From the NCBI GenBank assembly GCA_945901725.1, contig CAMDLK010000003.1, positions 1 to 64,000 on the forward strand: DNA of 64,000 bases, in the 5' to 3' direction. Source of the DNA: Bifidobacterium breve. Its GTDB lineage: Bacteria; Actinomycetota; Acidimicrobiia; Acidimicrobiales; Ilumatobacteraceae. Positions within the stretch are counted from its first letter, which is position 1, and each line of letters begins with the position of its first letter. The notes beneath the pieces are model-generated. The model was not told the DNA's origin and made no database searches. It was given only the letters and a program-made list of their open reading frames with translations. Both the position numbers and the translations under genes were made by a program. This document shows, one piece after another, positions 1-11,524 of the stretch.

Positions 1-1
1 G

Positions 2-43
2 CCGTGGCGTGACAAGGTCGCTCCTCTGGTGGCGAATTCCTAG
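2..43 (+). CDS. C-terminal fragment of an upstream gene, truncated by window start (possibly threonine synthase)
   Basis: Open frame from base 2 encodes PWRDKVAPLVANS then TAG; product guess rests only on the common thrC-ThiS/MoaD neighbourhood. Confidence 0.3.
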   Translation, partial: PWRDKVAPLVANS

Positions 44-63
44 TAGTTCGGTAGGGTTTGGAT

Positions 64-342
64 ATGGCCGTGACCGTTCGAATCCCCACCAATATGCGCC
101 CCATCTCAGGTGGCGCATCCACCGTTTCTGTCGAAGGAGCAACCTTGCGTGATGTACTTGTAGCTCTTAACGCAGCCCATGCAGGCTTTGATGAGCGCCT
201 CTTCGATGCGAAAGGGGAACTGCACAAGTTTGTAAACGTCTTCGTGTCTGACGACGATGTTCGTTATTTACAAGGACTTGATACCCCTGTAAACAACGGA
301 GACACCGTCTCAATCATCCCCGCTGTTGCCGGCGGACTGTAA
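64..342 (+). CDS. MoaD/ThiS family sulfur carrier protein
   Basis: Small beta-grasp-like protein with C-terminal GG motif (IIPAVAGGL). Confidence 0.85.
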   Translation: MAVTVRIPTNMRPISGGASTVSVEGATLRDVLVALNAAHAGFDERLFDAKGELHKFVNVFVSDDDVRYLQGLDTPVNNGDTVSIIPAVAGGL

Positions 343-348
343 TTCTGA

Positions 349-1377
349 TTAGAGACGATCTAGATCGTCTTGGTTGATATTGCAGAGAATCGTTGTTTGC
401 GTCACAAACTGTGAGGCCAACGTTGAATCTTCACGTGGTGCAGATGATTTGCTCACTGAGCCCATCGCTGGCATTGATTGCGCCGCTACTCCGGATTGTT
501 TCTTAGCAGTACCTGTGTAGCAACCAATTACATACGGGAATGACTCCGTGATGTAGTAGCGGTATGAACCGTCGTCTTGTTTTTGACCATTGCATTCATC
601 AAGCGAGTTTGTTCCGCCGGTGTATGTGTAGGCCTTGAACGAGTACGACTTCGGATTTCCAGTTTTCTCGTATCCGCTCTTCCACTTGTATGAAGGGTTC
701 GAATAGATGGGGAAACCATCGAGTGCATAACCAACAATTGTTTCCTCAAGTGAGCAAGCGGAAATTGCAAAAATTTGGTGGTAGTGGTAATCAGCGTTGT
801 AGCCAGTGTGCCCACCACATGTATCGAGTAGATCGTTGTACACAGGGTCGCCGTACGCTTCTACTGTTGGCGTTGGTCCTTCCATAGGTCCATAGATAGG
901 CAATCCGGTCACCGTGAATGCGACAGCCGACATCTTGTTTTCAATTGAGGTTTGAGTTGACGCGATTGTTGGTTTTGTCGAGACAGTCCATGAGAAATTC
1001 TGTGATTTCAAACCAGCCGGCGTTATCTTGACAAACGGATAGCTGATGATTCCATTAGATGCAACTGTCATGGTGTCGCTGTTGCACGTGACCGTTACTT
1101 TTGGTGCGTCAAATCCAGTGCCAGCTCCAGGAAACTGGGCGAGATCTGGAAACTCTCCGTTGTCTGCACCACAAATGACAGAGTCATATGATCCACTCGA
1201 CTCTGATGTTGCAGCAGTTGTGGTTGTCACCTCAGTTGTGGTCGTTGCAGCGACAGTGGTCGTGGTCTTGCCGCTCTTGAGGGCGTTCTTTACTTTGGTG
1301 GAGTCAGAAGATGAACCACAGGCTGATACGAACACGAGACCGAGAAGGGCAAGGCAAGGAAATATACGTTTTTGCAT
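349..1377 (-). CDS. Secreted YHYH-domain lipoprotein
   Basis: Lipobox-like LLGLVFVSAC, Thr-rich linker, GYNADYHYH and VGYALDGFPIY motifs; inferred start at MQKRIF. Confidence 0.8.
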   Translation of the reverse strand: MQKRIFPCLALLGLVFVSACGSSSDSTKVKNALKSGKTTTTVAATTTTEVTTTTAATSESSGSYDSVICGADNGEFPDLAQFPGAGTGFDAPKVTVTCNSDTMTVASNGIISYPFVKITPAGLKSQNFSWTVSTKPTIASTQTSIENKMSAVAFTVTGLPIYGPMEGPTPTVEAYGDPVYNDLLDTCGGHTGYNADYHYHQIFAISACSLEETIVGYALDGFPIYSNPSYKWKSGYEKTGNPKSYSFKAYTYTGGTNSLDECNGQKQDDGSYRYYITESFPYVIGCYTGTAKKQSGVAAQSMPAMGSVSKSSAPREDSTLASQFVTQTTILCNINQDDLDRL

Positions 1378-1453
1378 GTGTCTATTGTGCACGAAGTGCA
1401 CAAGAAATGCAAGGTCTCCCTAACTTGTTAAGGAGACGGCAATCTTCAAGCGT

Positions 1454-2539
1454 TTAGATGTCCTCTTTAATGATGCAAAGAATGGTGGTTGGCGTCACAG
1501 ATTGTGCGACTCCAGTTGAAAGGTCGCGAATCGCTGATGATTTGCCGACAGGACCCGGCGGGCCCATCGGGGGCATTGCTTGCGCTGCTGCACCAGATTG
1601 CGCTTGCGCAGTTCCTGTGTAGCAACCGATTACGTACGGGAATGACTGGGTGACGTAGTAGCGATACGAGCCATCAGATTGTTTTTGACCGTTGCATTCA
1701 TCGAGCGTGCTTGTCCCGCCTTTGTAGGTGTACGCATCCCAAGAATTCGTCTTTGGGTTACCAGTTTTCTCGTAACCGCTTTTCCACTTGTACGAAGGAT
1801 TCGAATAAATGGGGAAGCCATCAAGGGCATATCCAACAATTGTTTCTTGTAGAGAACAATCAGAAACTGAATAAATCGTGTGGTAGTGGTAATCGGCGTT
1901 GTAACCAGTGTGTCCACCACATGTATCGAGAATATTGTTGAAAACAGGATCCCCAAACGCTTCTTGCGTAGGCACTGGACCTTCCATTGGGCCATAGACA
2001 GGAATACCAGTCACAGTAAAAGCGATTGTTCCCATTGTTGTTTTGATTGAAGTTTGTTGTGCTGCAATCTTTGGCTTCGTAGTAATAGTCCAGGAGAAAT
2101 TTTGTGATTTCAGACCATTCGGAGTTTTCGATACAAACGCATAACTGATCATCCCGTTTGAGGTCATTTTCAAAGTGTCACTACCGCACGTGACAGCAAC
2201 TTTGGGTAATTCGTATCCGCTGCCTGCTCCTGCAACTTGAGTGAGATTTGGAAACACAGCGTTATCAGCACCACACGTAACGGAGGTCGTTGATTTATTC
2301 GGTGCTGTTGAAGTCGTTGGACTGGCACTTGGTTTTGCTGTGGTCGCAGTTGATTTGCTCGAACCTGTTGTCGCACCAGTAGTCGTTGGTGTGCTGAGAG
2401 TCTCAGGGTCAGTGCTCGCGACAGAACTAGGGGCTGAGACGTCAGATTCAGAAGTGGAGTCGGCGCCTGAAGTGGCGCTGCAGGCCGACAGAAGTCCGAG
2501 CCCTAATAGGGCCAGGCACGAGAAAAGGGGTTTTTGCAT
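1454..2539 (-). CDS. Secreted YHYH-domain lipoprotein (tandem paralog)
   Basis: Same architecture as the preceding gene: lipobox LLGLGLLSAC, Ser/Thr linker, GYNADYHYH, VGYALDGFPIY. Confidence 0.8.
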   Translation of the reverse strand: MQKPLFSCLALLGLGLLSACSATSGADSTSESDVSAPSSVASTDPETLSTPTTTGATTGSSKSTATTAKPSASPTTSTAPNKSTTSVTCGADNAVFPNLTQVAGAGSGYELPKVAVTCGSDTLKMTSNGMISYAFVSKTPNGLKSQNFSWTITTKPKIAAQQTSIKTTMGTIAFTVTGIPVYGPMEGPVPTQEAFGDPVFNNILDTCGGHTGYNADYHYHTIYSVSDCSLQETIVGYALDGFPIYSNPSYKWKSGYEKTGNPKTNSWDAYTYKGGTSTLDECNGQKQSDGSYRYYVTQSFPYVIGCYTGTAQAQSGAAAQAMPPMGPPGPVGKSSAIRDLSTGVAQSVTPTTILCIIKEDI

Positions 2540-2612
2540 CCCCTTATTAGACACTATTTACAGCCCGCCGTTGGGAATCCCCGCCATTCTGACGGGGGGT
2601 CAGGTAGTGGCG

Positions 2613-2639
2613 TTAGCAGTCTCAACGGTAGAGTGCTAG
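2613..2639 (+). promoter_or_regulatory. CIRCE-like HrcA operator upstream of groEL
   Basis: TTAGCAGTC-N9-GAGTGCTAG compared with consensus TTAGCACTC-N9-GAGTGCTAA; about 67 bp upstream of the groEL ATG. Confidence 0.85.
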
Positions 2640-2657
2640 TCGTCTGTTCTGGTGTGA

Positions 2658-4355
<1,698 letters not shown>

Positions 4356-4363
4356 CCTTTTTG

Positions 4364-5245
4364 ATGTCGCGCGTCATCGCTCTCGTTAGCGGTGCCGAAG
4401 CGCGAGAATTCGATACAGACTTACCGTACTTGTCACGCGCGTTAGGCGATCGTGGCATCATCGCCGAAGTTGTTGATTGGGATAACGCGTCTGTTGATTG
4501 GTCGCGATATTCCATGGCGATTGTTCGTTCACCATGGGACTATCACCGTCGATATCCAGAATTTCTTACGTGGCTTGATGCTGTGTCGGCTGCAACAACG
4601 TTGCAAAACTCTGCAGAGATCATTCGGTGGAACACCAATAAGGAATATCTGACTGAAATGGCCGGCGCCGGTATTGGCATTGTTCCAACAACATTTGTTC
4701 ATTCAGCAGAAGAACTAGTCACCATCACAAATGAAGGCATGCTCGAGCGCGACATTGTGGTTAAACCCACTATCAGTGCAGGTTCAAACAACACAGAACG
4801 ACATGAAGAGTCGCCTGTAAAAGCAGCAGCGCACTTGGGTTTTCTGCTTGACGCTGGGTTTGTTGCAATGGTGCAGCCGTATCAACGTTTCATCGACGAG
4901 CGTGGCGAAACAGGCATGGTGTATTTCAACGGTCAACTCAGCCATTCGTTCCGTAAAGGCGCCATCTTGGCTACCGGCGAGAACGTAAAAAATGGGCTCT
5001 TCACGGTTGAAGAAATTGCGCCTCGTACGGCCAGTGGGCAAGAGCGTGAACTGGGCGAAGCCGTGATGACCTTTGTGAAGAAGAAGTGGGGCGAGTACCC
5101 CCTGTATGCCCGTGTTGATGTGGTGCGGGGATCAGCCGGGGTTCCGGTCGTGATGGAGCTGGAGTTAGCAGAACCGTCATTTTTCCTGCAGGTAGACCAC
5201 GAGGCACCTTCACGATTTGCCGCCGCCGTGATGGCTCGCCGATAG
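4364..5245 (+). CDS. ATP-grasp domain protein (glutathione synthetase/RimK-like fold)
   Basis: Layout resembles small ATP-grasp ligases (IVRSPWDYHRR, NTNKEYL, VVKPTISAGSNNT, LYARVDVV, MELELAEPSFFL). Confidence 0.7.
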   Translation: MSRVIALVSGAEAREFDTDLPYLSRALGDRGIIAEVVDWDNASVDWSRYSMAIVRSPWDYHRRYPEFLTWLDAVSAATTLQNSAEIIRWNTNKEYLTEMAGAGIGIVPTTFVHSAEELVTITNEGMLERDIVVKPTISAGSNNTERHEESPVKAAAHLGFLLDAGFVAMVQPYQRFIDERGETGMVYFNGQLSHSFRKGAILATGENVKNGLFTVEEIAPRTASGQERELGEAVMTFVKKKWGEYPLYARVDVVRGSAGVPVVMELELAEPSFFLQVDHEAPSRFAAAVMARR

Positions 5246-5255
5246 CGTTAACAGT

Positions 5256-5930
5256 ATGAGCGAACCGATGTCCCCGTCAGTTGGTCTTGCAGTAGTCCAC
5301 TATTTTTGCAAGCCAAGTTTTGAATACGACGGTGATGCACTTGTTGCAGCCGTGAAAGCCGCTGAAGGCGCTGGTGTCACTGTGATCACCGTTGCCATGT
5401 TGGGCCATAAGGCCGATGTTGCAGTTATGGGCGTTGCTGCTGACATGCGCGAGCTGAAGGCACTGCAAACAGGCATTCAACACGCTGGTCTCGACATTGT
5501 TGATAGCTATATCTCGCTAACAGAAGTTTCTGAGTACTCAAAAGGCATGCCAGAAGAAATGCTGAATGCGCGCTTGTATCCGCAGCTTCCACCTGCTGGG
5601 AAAAACGCATGGTGTTTCTACCCAATGTCAAAGCGTCGTGAACACAAAGACAACTGGTTCACACTTGAATTCGACAAGCGCAAAGAACTCATGGAAGAAC
5701 ACGGCAAGAGCGGACGTACGTTTGCTGGCCGCATTATTCAACTCGTTACTGGTTCAACCGGACTTGATGATTACGAATGGGGAGTCACGCTGTTTGCTGT
5801 GAACCCTGACGATCTCAAAGAAGTGGTGTACACCATGCGGTACGACGAAGCATCTGCTGTCTACGCCGAATTCGGTGCGTTCTACGTGGGCATGGTGACG
5901 CCCGTTGAAGAACTAATTCACCAAATCTAA
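5256..5930 (+). CDS. hemQ: Coproheme decarboxylase HemQ / chlorite dismutase family
   Basis: YPMSKRREHKDNWFTL, HGKSGRTFAGRI.QLVTGSTGLDDYEWGVTLFA, MRYDEASAVYAEFGAFYVG. Confidence 0.9.
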   Translation: MSEPMSPSVGLAVVHYFCKPSFEYDGDALVAAVKAAEGAGVTVITVAMLGHKADVAVMGVAADMRELKALQTGIQHAGLDIVDSYISLTEVSEYSKGMPEEMLNARLYPQLPPAGKNAWCFYPMSKRREHKDNWFTLEFDKRKELMEEHGKSGRTFAGRIIQLVTGSTGLDDYEWGVTLFAVNPDDLKEVVYTMRYDEASAVYAEFGAFYVGMVTPVEELIHQI

Positions 5931-6376
5931 ATCTCAATCGACACGGTGGTTGGACCATCGTTCACTGAAGACACTTGCATGTAGGTGCGAAAGCGGCCCG
6001 TCTCAACATGCGCGCCAAGTTGTTGCAGCTCTGCTACAACCTTGTTCACTAATGGTTCTGCGTATTCAGGTTTAGCTGCAGCGGTCCATGTGGGTCTGCG
6101 CCCGGCGTTCGTATCGCCGTACAACGTGAATTGGCTGATGAGCAAGATGCTCTTAGTGGAATCAGCAATGGAGATATTCATCACGCCGTTCTCATCTTCC
6201 ATTATGCGAAGATTCCAGATCTTCTCTGCCATCTTCTTTGCAGTGGCTTCGGTATCAGTGTGAGTGATACCGAGAAGAACAAGAAGTCCTTTTTCTACTT
6301 CACCAGCGCGAATAGTGGTGCCATCAACTTCAGCATCGACTGATGCATTCAGAACTCGTTGTACTAGAGCACGCAT
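5927..6376 (-). CDS. dtd: D-aminoacyl-tRNA deacylase
   Basis: MRALVQRVLNASV, LLVLLGITHTD, LLISQFTLYGDTNAGRRPTW. Confidence 0.95.
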   Translation of the reverse strand: MRALVQRVLNASVDAEVDGTTIRAGEVEKGLLVLLGITHTDTEATAKKMAEKIWNLRIMEDENGVMNISIADSTKSILLISQFTLYGDTNAGRRPTWTAAAKPEYAEPLVNKVVAELQQLGAHVETGRFRTYMQVSSVNDGPTTVSIEI

Positions 6377-6407
6377 ACCGACATCGTAGTGTTGCTACGG
6401 TGGGGTC

Positions 6408-7037
6408 GTGCCTGAGTTGTCGACCATTCTCGCGTTCTGTGCAGCAACGGTTGCCTTGTTGCTGATTCCAGGGCCGGCAGTTATTTACATTCTGAATCGC
6501 AGTATCGGTGATGGGCGCAAGGTGGGGCTTGCTGCTGTTGGCGGTTTAGAAGTTGGTGATGCGATTCAAGTGTTGTTTGCCTCGCTTGGGTTAAGTGCGG
6601 TATTGGCAGCGTCTGCAACATTGTTCAACATTGTGAAGTGGGCTGGTGTTGCATATCTGGTGTACACAGGAATTCGTACCTTGATGCGTGTACCAGTCGC
6701 ACTTGATGGTGATCAAGCTGCAGTCTCGACTAAGCAAGCGTTTCGACAGGGGATAATTGTTAACGCGCTGAACCCGAAAACGGCTTTGTTCTTCTTATCA
6801 ATCTTTCCTCAGTTCATTGACACGGCATCTGATCATGCTCAACTTCAGTCACTGTTTCTAGGAGCAATTTTTGTGGTGTTGGCGACTCTGTTCAACGGCT
6901 CGTATTCTCTGATGGCAAGTGGGCTACGGCACCTTTTGTTGCGCGGTCGAACCCTGCCGTTTATTCAGCGGTACGTATCTGGCAGTCTTTTTGTGGGGCT
7001 TGGCCTGTTGGCTGCAACTGCGGGTCGCACCAAGTAG
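6408..7037 (+). CDS. LysE/RhtB family amino-acid exporter
   Basis: LLIPGPAVIYILNRSIGDGRKVGLAAVGG, NPKTALFFLSIFPQF. Confidence 0.88.
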   Translation: MPELSTILAFCAATVALLLIPGPAVIYILNRSIGDGRKVGLAAVGGLEVGDAIQVLFASLGLSAVLAASATLFNIVKWAGVAYLVYTGIRTLMRVPVALDGDQAAVSTKQAFRQGIIVNALNPKTALFFLSIFPQFIDTASDHAQLQSLFLGAIFVVLATLFNGSYSLMASGLRHLLLRGRTLPFIQRYVSGSLFVGLGLLAATAGRTK

Positions 7038-7078
7038 ACCAACATGCAATCAGCGGTCTAGTCTCAATTCATCACGAA

Positions 7079-8281
7079 TTGCGGAGGCACGAGATGAACA
7101 GCACAGTGCAAGAGGCGCAAGCCTTTCTGGCAGAGAATTGGAAACCAAGTAATGACTTGGCTGCGTGGCGCGAACAAATAGTTGATTCAAAATGGGCCGC
7201 ATTGCGCTGGCCAACAGAATGGTTTGGTCGCGGACTAGATGATGACACAGCAACCGAAGTTGAAAATGTCTTCCGCACAGCCGGAGTGCCGGGACCGGGA
7301 CAAGATAAATCAAACTTGTGGGCGGGCACTTTGTTGTCATACGGCAATGATGAAATGAAGTCGTTGTATTTGCGAAAACTTCTGCTTGACGAAGTCGGTA
7401 TGTGTTTGTTGTACAGCGAACCTGGTGCTGGGTCTGACCTTGCTGGTCTTCGCACAACTGCAGTTCGTGATGGCGGTGAATGGGTGGTCAATGGTCAGAA
7501 GGTATGGACCTCTGGTGCAAAAGATGCCGACATCGGCATGCTGATTGCGCGAACAGATTGGGACCAACCAAAGCACCGTGGAATTTCATTCTTTTGGATG
7601 CCCATGAAACAAGATGGCGTGGACGTGCGTCCCTTACGTCAAGCCACAGGTGACTCGCGATTCAATGAGGTGTTCATCACCGATGCTCGAATTCCTGAAT
7701 CACATTTGTTGGGTGACCTCAATAAAGGTTGGTGGGTGTTGCAGACTGCGTTGGCGTATGAACGCGCCGTGATGGGTATATCTCGTCGCGGCCCACGTGG
7801 CCCCGGCGGAGCTACTGCATCAGCGCACGGCAATATTCCGTCTCCTGATTTGTCATTGGTAAAACTGGCACAAGAGGTTGGCAAAAACACTGATGCAACT
7901 ATGCGCCAGAAGTTGGCCAAGTTGTACTGCATGCGGTTAACCAACGACTGGAATGGTGACCGCGCAAAAGCAGTTGCAGAAACAGGTGGCTCATCTCCGC
8001 TTGCGTCACTTGGCAAATTGAACATGTCTGGCATTTTGCATTTCGCTGGCCATGTTCAAGGCGAACTTCTTGGCGCTGAGGGTGCACTTGATGGCGACCA
8101 GAATCCTCGTGCTCGCGATGCGAACTATTCGCAGCTCAATGCCTATTTCACATCAATCGGTGGCGGCACAGATCAGATTCAACGCAACATCATTGGTGAA
8201 TTGGTTTTGGGCTTGCCGAAAGAGCCGCAAATTGATCGCGATATGCCGTTCAGTGAAGTTCCTGCCTCAGGCAGGAAGTAA
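7079..8281 (+). CDS. Acyl-CoA dehydrogenase family protein
   Basis: LLYSEPGAGSDLAGLRTTAVRDGGEWVVNGQKVWTSGA and C-terminal GGGTDQIQRNIIGE. Confidence 0.93.
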   Translation: MRRHEMNSTVQEAQAFLAENWKPSNDLAAWREQIVDSKWAALRWPTEWFGRGLDDDTATEVENVFRTAGVPGPGQDKSNLWAGTLLSYGNDEMKSLYLRKLLLDEVGMCLLYSEPGAGSDLAGLRTTAVRDGGEWVVNGQKVWTSGAKDADIGMLIARTDWDQPKHRGISFFWMPMKQDGVDVRPLRQATGDSRFNEVFITDARIPESHLLGDLNKGWWVLQTALAYERAVMGISRRGPRGPGGATASAHGNIPSPDLSLVKLAQEVGKNTDATMRQKLAKLYCMRLTNDWNGDRAKAVAETGGSSPLASLGKLNMSGILHFAGHVQGELLGAEGALDGDQNPRARDANYSQLNAYFTSIGGGTDQIQRNIIGELVLGLPKEPQIDRDMPFSEVPASGRK

Positions 8282-8289
8282 CGCTGTAG

Positions 8290-10548
8290 TTAGTCGCGCG
8301 ACATGGTGGCGCGACTCTCACCATGGAAGTCGAGCACTTGATCATTATCAAGACTGATTTCCACTTTTGTGAGATGACCCGTAAACAAGAACGGTGATTC
8401 GTAATTGCTGACGGGTGTTCCGCGATCAAGACCAATATCAAGACCTGACCATGAGATGAGAATCCAGAAGATGTTATTTGTGGTCATCGTGCCCACTTGA
8501 ACATCATCGATAAACATGGTGAGTGTGCCTTCGTTGCCGTTGCGCTTCATTCGCACACCAACAGTGTGGGCACCTGGTGTAATTGGTTTGTCAGAACGCA
8601 GCATCTGGTGTGAGCCACCAATGTTGAGGTCATGTTCTAAATGACCATCACGAATAAAGAGGCTGTACCCACTGGTGAGGTCGCCGTGAGAAATAATGAC
8701 GCCTTCGCATCCGTCTTTCGGAACATCGATAACCGCTGAGATTGTGTACGAACGGCTTCGCAAGTCAGGCGCAACATCTGAAGGCAAGTGGCCCATGCCG
8801 CGCCAGAAGGTGTAGTTGGTACGTTCACCGGTGTGACGTTCTGCGTTCTCAGCAAAGCGAGGAGCGAATCTGTCGTCAAGAGGAAGAACACTGTGCTTGT
8901 TTGCTTCTTCCCACCACTTGTCAATCATGCGAGCAAGTCGTTCAGGTTCTACTTCAGCTAGGTCATTGCATTCGTTGAAGTCAACATCAAGGTTGTACAA
9001 CTCCCACTTGTCATTTTCAAATGGAGTTCCCATTTGATGGAAGGCGACTGCTTTCCATCCGTCTTCCCACAGTCCGCGGTGACCGAACATTTCAAAGTAT
9101 TGAGGGCCGCGATTGACGATGGCCTGTGCGTTTGAAAGAACTGGAGCAAAAGATGTTCCTTCAATTGGCATCTGCGCTATTCCGTTGATTGTGCTTGGCG
9201 CTTCAAGTCCGAGCATGTCAAGAATGGTGGGCGCAAGGTCAATTGCATGGCAGAAGTTATGGCGAAGTCCGCCTTCATCTTTCACAACACCAGGCCACGA
9301 AAGAATGAACGGATCACGAATACCACCCGAGTGAGTGTTTTGTTTGTAACGCTTTAGTGGAGTGTTTGCAGCCATGGCCCAACCCCATGGGAAGTTGCTA
9401 TGAGTGTCAGGGCCACCAATATCTCCAACCTTTGCAATCTTTTCTTCGATTGATTCTGGAATCAGATTGAAAGGTCCCATTGCGTTGATGAATCCCCACG
9501 GGCCACCTTCTTGGCTAGCTCCGTTGTCGCTCATGACCATGATGACGGTGTTGTCCAACTGTCCGGAGACTTCAAGTTGTTTGATAACGCGCGCCAAGTT
9601 TTCGTCAAAGTGTTCCAACATTGCGGCGTATGCAGCCATGAGGCGAACAAAGAGAGGCTTTTGTTCTGCTGGCACATCTTCCCATGGCAAGACAAAATCG
9701 TTGCGCGCAGGTAGTTCAGTACCCGCCGGCACAAGACCCAGTTTGATTTGGTTTGCAAGACGACGTTCGCGTGCTGCGTCCCAACCATCTAGGTAGTACT
9801 GCTCGCAACGATCAATAATTGGTACTGGCGCTTGGTGCGGAGCATGACATGCGCCTGGTGCGAGCAACATGAACCATGGTGAGTTCGGTGCGCCAGCTGT
9901 GTGGTCTGCAAGGTAAGTGACAGCGTTGTCAACAAGATCTTCTGTGAGGTGATAGCCGGTCCAATATGTTCCGGGTGCAGTGACATGCGAGTTGTCGCGT
10001 ACTACTTCAGGACTGAACTGATCTGTTTCGGCATCAAGAAATCCGTAAAAACGATCAAAGCCTCGTGCAAGTGGCCAACCATCGAACGGGCCAGTTGGTC
10101 CTGTTTCGGTAAGTGGTGTGACATGCCATTTACCCACCATGTAATTGCGGTAACCGTGGGGGCGCAACATTTCAGCAAGAGTGCCTGCTTCTTTTGCAAT
10201 CTTTCCGCGATAGCCGGGGTAACCGCTATCAAAGTTTGCAAGGCATCCGACACCGACAGAGTGGTGGTTACGACCAGTGTGAATTGCTGCACGAGTTGTA
10301 GAGCACATGGCGGTGGTGTGAAATCCTGAGAAACGTAAACCACGCTGTGCGATGGAGTCAATGACAGGTGTTGCGTTTTCCGAGCCGTAACAACCGAAGT
10401 CCGCAAAACCGACATCGTCAAGCAACACGATCAGAATATTTGGCTTTGAGCCGTCGCCGTCATGTGACGGGAAATACGGGGTTGATTCAGCGAGCGTGCG
10501 ACCAATGGTGCCGGGAAATCCCTGGGGGGTGGTGGGATTGAACGTCAT
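8290..10548 (-). CDS. Arylsulfatase (sulfatase family)
   Basis: PNILIVLLDDVGFADFGCYG, CSTTRAAIHTGRNHHSVG, VGKWHVTP; inferred start MTFNPTT behind a GGAGG. Confidence 0.9.
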   Translation of the reverse strand: MTFNPTTPQGFPGTIGRTLAESTPYFPSHDGDGSKPNILIVLLDDVGFADFGCYGSENATPVIDSIAQRGLRFSGFHTTAMCSTTRAAIHTGRNHHSVGVGCLANFDSGYPGYRGKIAKEAGTLAEMLRPHGYRNYMVGKWHVTPLTETGPTGPFDGWPLARGFDRFYGFLDAETDQFSPEVVRDNSHVTAPGTYWTGYHLTEDLVDNAVTYLADHTAGAPNSPWFMLLAPGACHAPHQAPVPIIDRCEQYYLDGWDAARERRLANQIKLGLVPAGTELPARNDFVLPWEDVPAEQKPLFVRLMAAYAAMLEHFDENLARVIKQLEVSGQLDNTVIMVMSDNGASQEGGPWGFINAMGPFNLIPESIEEKIAKVGDIGGPDTHSNFPWGWAMAANTPLKRYKQNTHSGGIRDPFILSWPGVVKDEGGLRHNFCHAIDLAPTILDMLGLEAPSTINGIAQMPIEGTSFAPVLSNAQAIVNRGPQYFEMFGHRGLWEDGWKAVAFHQMGTPFENDKWELYNLDVDFNECNDLAEVEPERLARMIDKWWEEANKHSVLPLDDRFAPRFAENAERHTGERTNYTFWRGMGHLPSDVAPDLRSRSYTISAVIDVPKDGCEGVIISHGDLTSGYSLFIRDGHLEHDLNIGGSHQMLRSDKPITPGAHTVGVRMKRNGNEGTLTMFIDDVQVGTMTTNNIFWILISWSGLDIGLDRGTPVSNYESPFLFTGHLTKVEISLDNDQVLDFHGESRATMSRD

Positions 10549-10615
10549 AAAAACCTCCGTAGGTGGTGAAGCAATTGTAGTGATATTGCTAATGCCGTCG
10601 GAATATGTGGTGCGT

Positions 10616-11428
10616 TCAGAATGTAGCGATACGGCCTTGTCGGCGTCCGTGTTCGGCTGCAACGCGACGAAAGCGTGGGTCAAGTGAGTTTGGCCCCATT
10701 GCTTTAATTGCTTCAGCATCGGCGACAATCATGCGAATCGTGCTTCCAGAGGCTCGAAGCTCGTCAAGTTCGGCATCGACGATAGGAGAAGGTCCGCTGG
10801 TCATTGGCGCAATCACGATGACATCAGCGTGCCCCGTGGCCAAACATGCATTTGCACTATTGCGTAATCCGCCGTCGTAATATCTACGGCCATTGATGGT
10901 GACGCACGGCCAAACGCTCGGCACTGCGCAACTTGAAGTAACTGCATCAACAAGTGAGACCCCGCTGTCTTTCGCCCAGGTGACGAATTCTCCGGTGACA
11001 GCATCAATAGCGGTGAGGATTAGTGGAATGGTTGGCCAGTCGTGAGAGGGAAGTCGCTTTTCAATCACGCCTCGTCGAGTGGCTTCATCAACTGTTGTTG
11101 CAGCAAGTGCAAGTTCGCCGATGCGAACGCGTTGTTCATCAGTTGTGGTTCCACCCAATGCCATTTCACCAAAGATGGTTGCTAGAGCGTCTAGATCAAG
11201 TTGAGGGGAAATCTCATGGTGGCTTTCCGCGGTCTGTGATGCGTAGAGGTCAGCAAGGTCAGTGTCAGAGAGAATTTGGGCGCCCACTGTGGATCCGGCT
11301 GAGGTACCGACCACTAGATCTAGGTTGCCGATGATGTCATGGCCAGCATCACGTAATCCCAATAAGACTCCCGTTTCCCATGCAACACCCGTTACTCCGC
11401 CGCCTGCCAATACCAATGCATGTGTCAT
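10616..11428 (-). CDS. Patatin-like phospholipase
   Basis: LVLAGGGVTGVAWETG, nucleophile elbow VVGTSAGS, catalytic YYDGGLRNSAN. Confidence 0.9.
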   Translation of the reverse strand: MTHALVLAGGGVTGVAWETGVLLGLRDAGHDIIGNLDLVVGTSAGSTVGAQILSDTDLADLYASQTAESHHEISPQLDLDALATIFGEMALGGTTTDEQRVRIGELALAATTVDEATRRGVIEKRLPSHDWPTIPLILTAIDAVTGEFVTWAKDSGVSLVDAVTSSCAVPSVWPCVTINGRRYYDGGLRNSANACLATGHADVIVIAPMTSGPSPIVDAELDELRASGSTIRMIVADAEAIKAMGPNSLDPRFRRVAAEHGRRQGRIATF

Positions 11429-11524
11429 GCCACATGTCTAGTCGTTTCGGGGCCTGAGGTAATTGTTGCAACTTTGTTTCGTGTGAGGCGTGGCTTGTTC
11501 TGGCTACATACACTCCATAGAGAT

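Noticed and set aside
72-95. TTCGAATCC T-loop-like sequence near the window start
   Set aside because: Lies within the MoaD/ThiS coding region with no cloverleaf around it
9901-10421. Overlapping ORFs on both strands inside the arylsulfatase
   Set aside because: No recognisable domain, embedded in a convincing sulfatase frame
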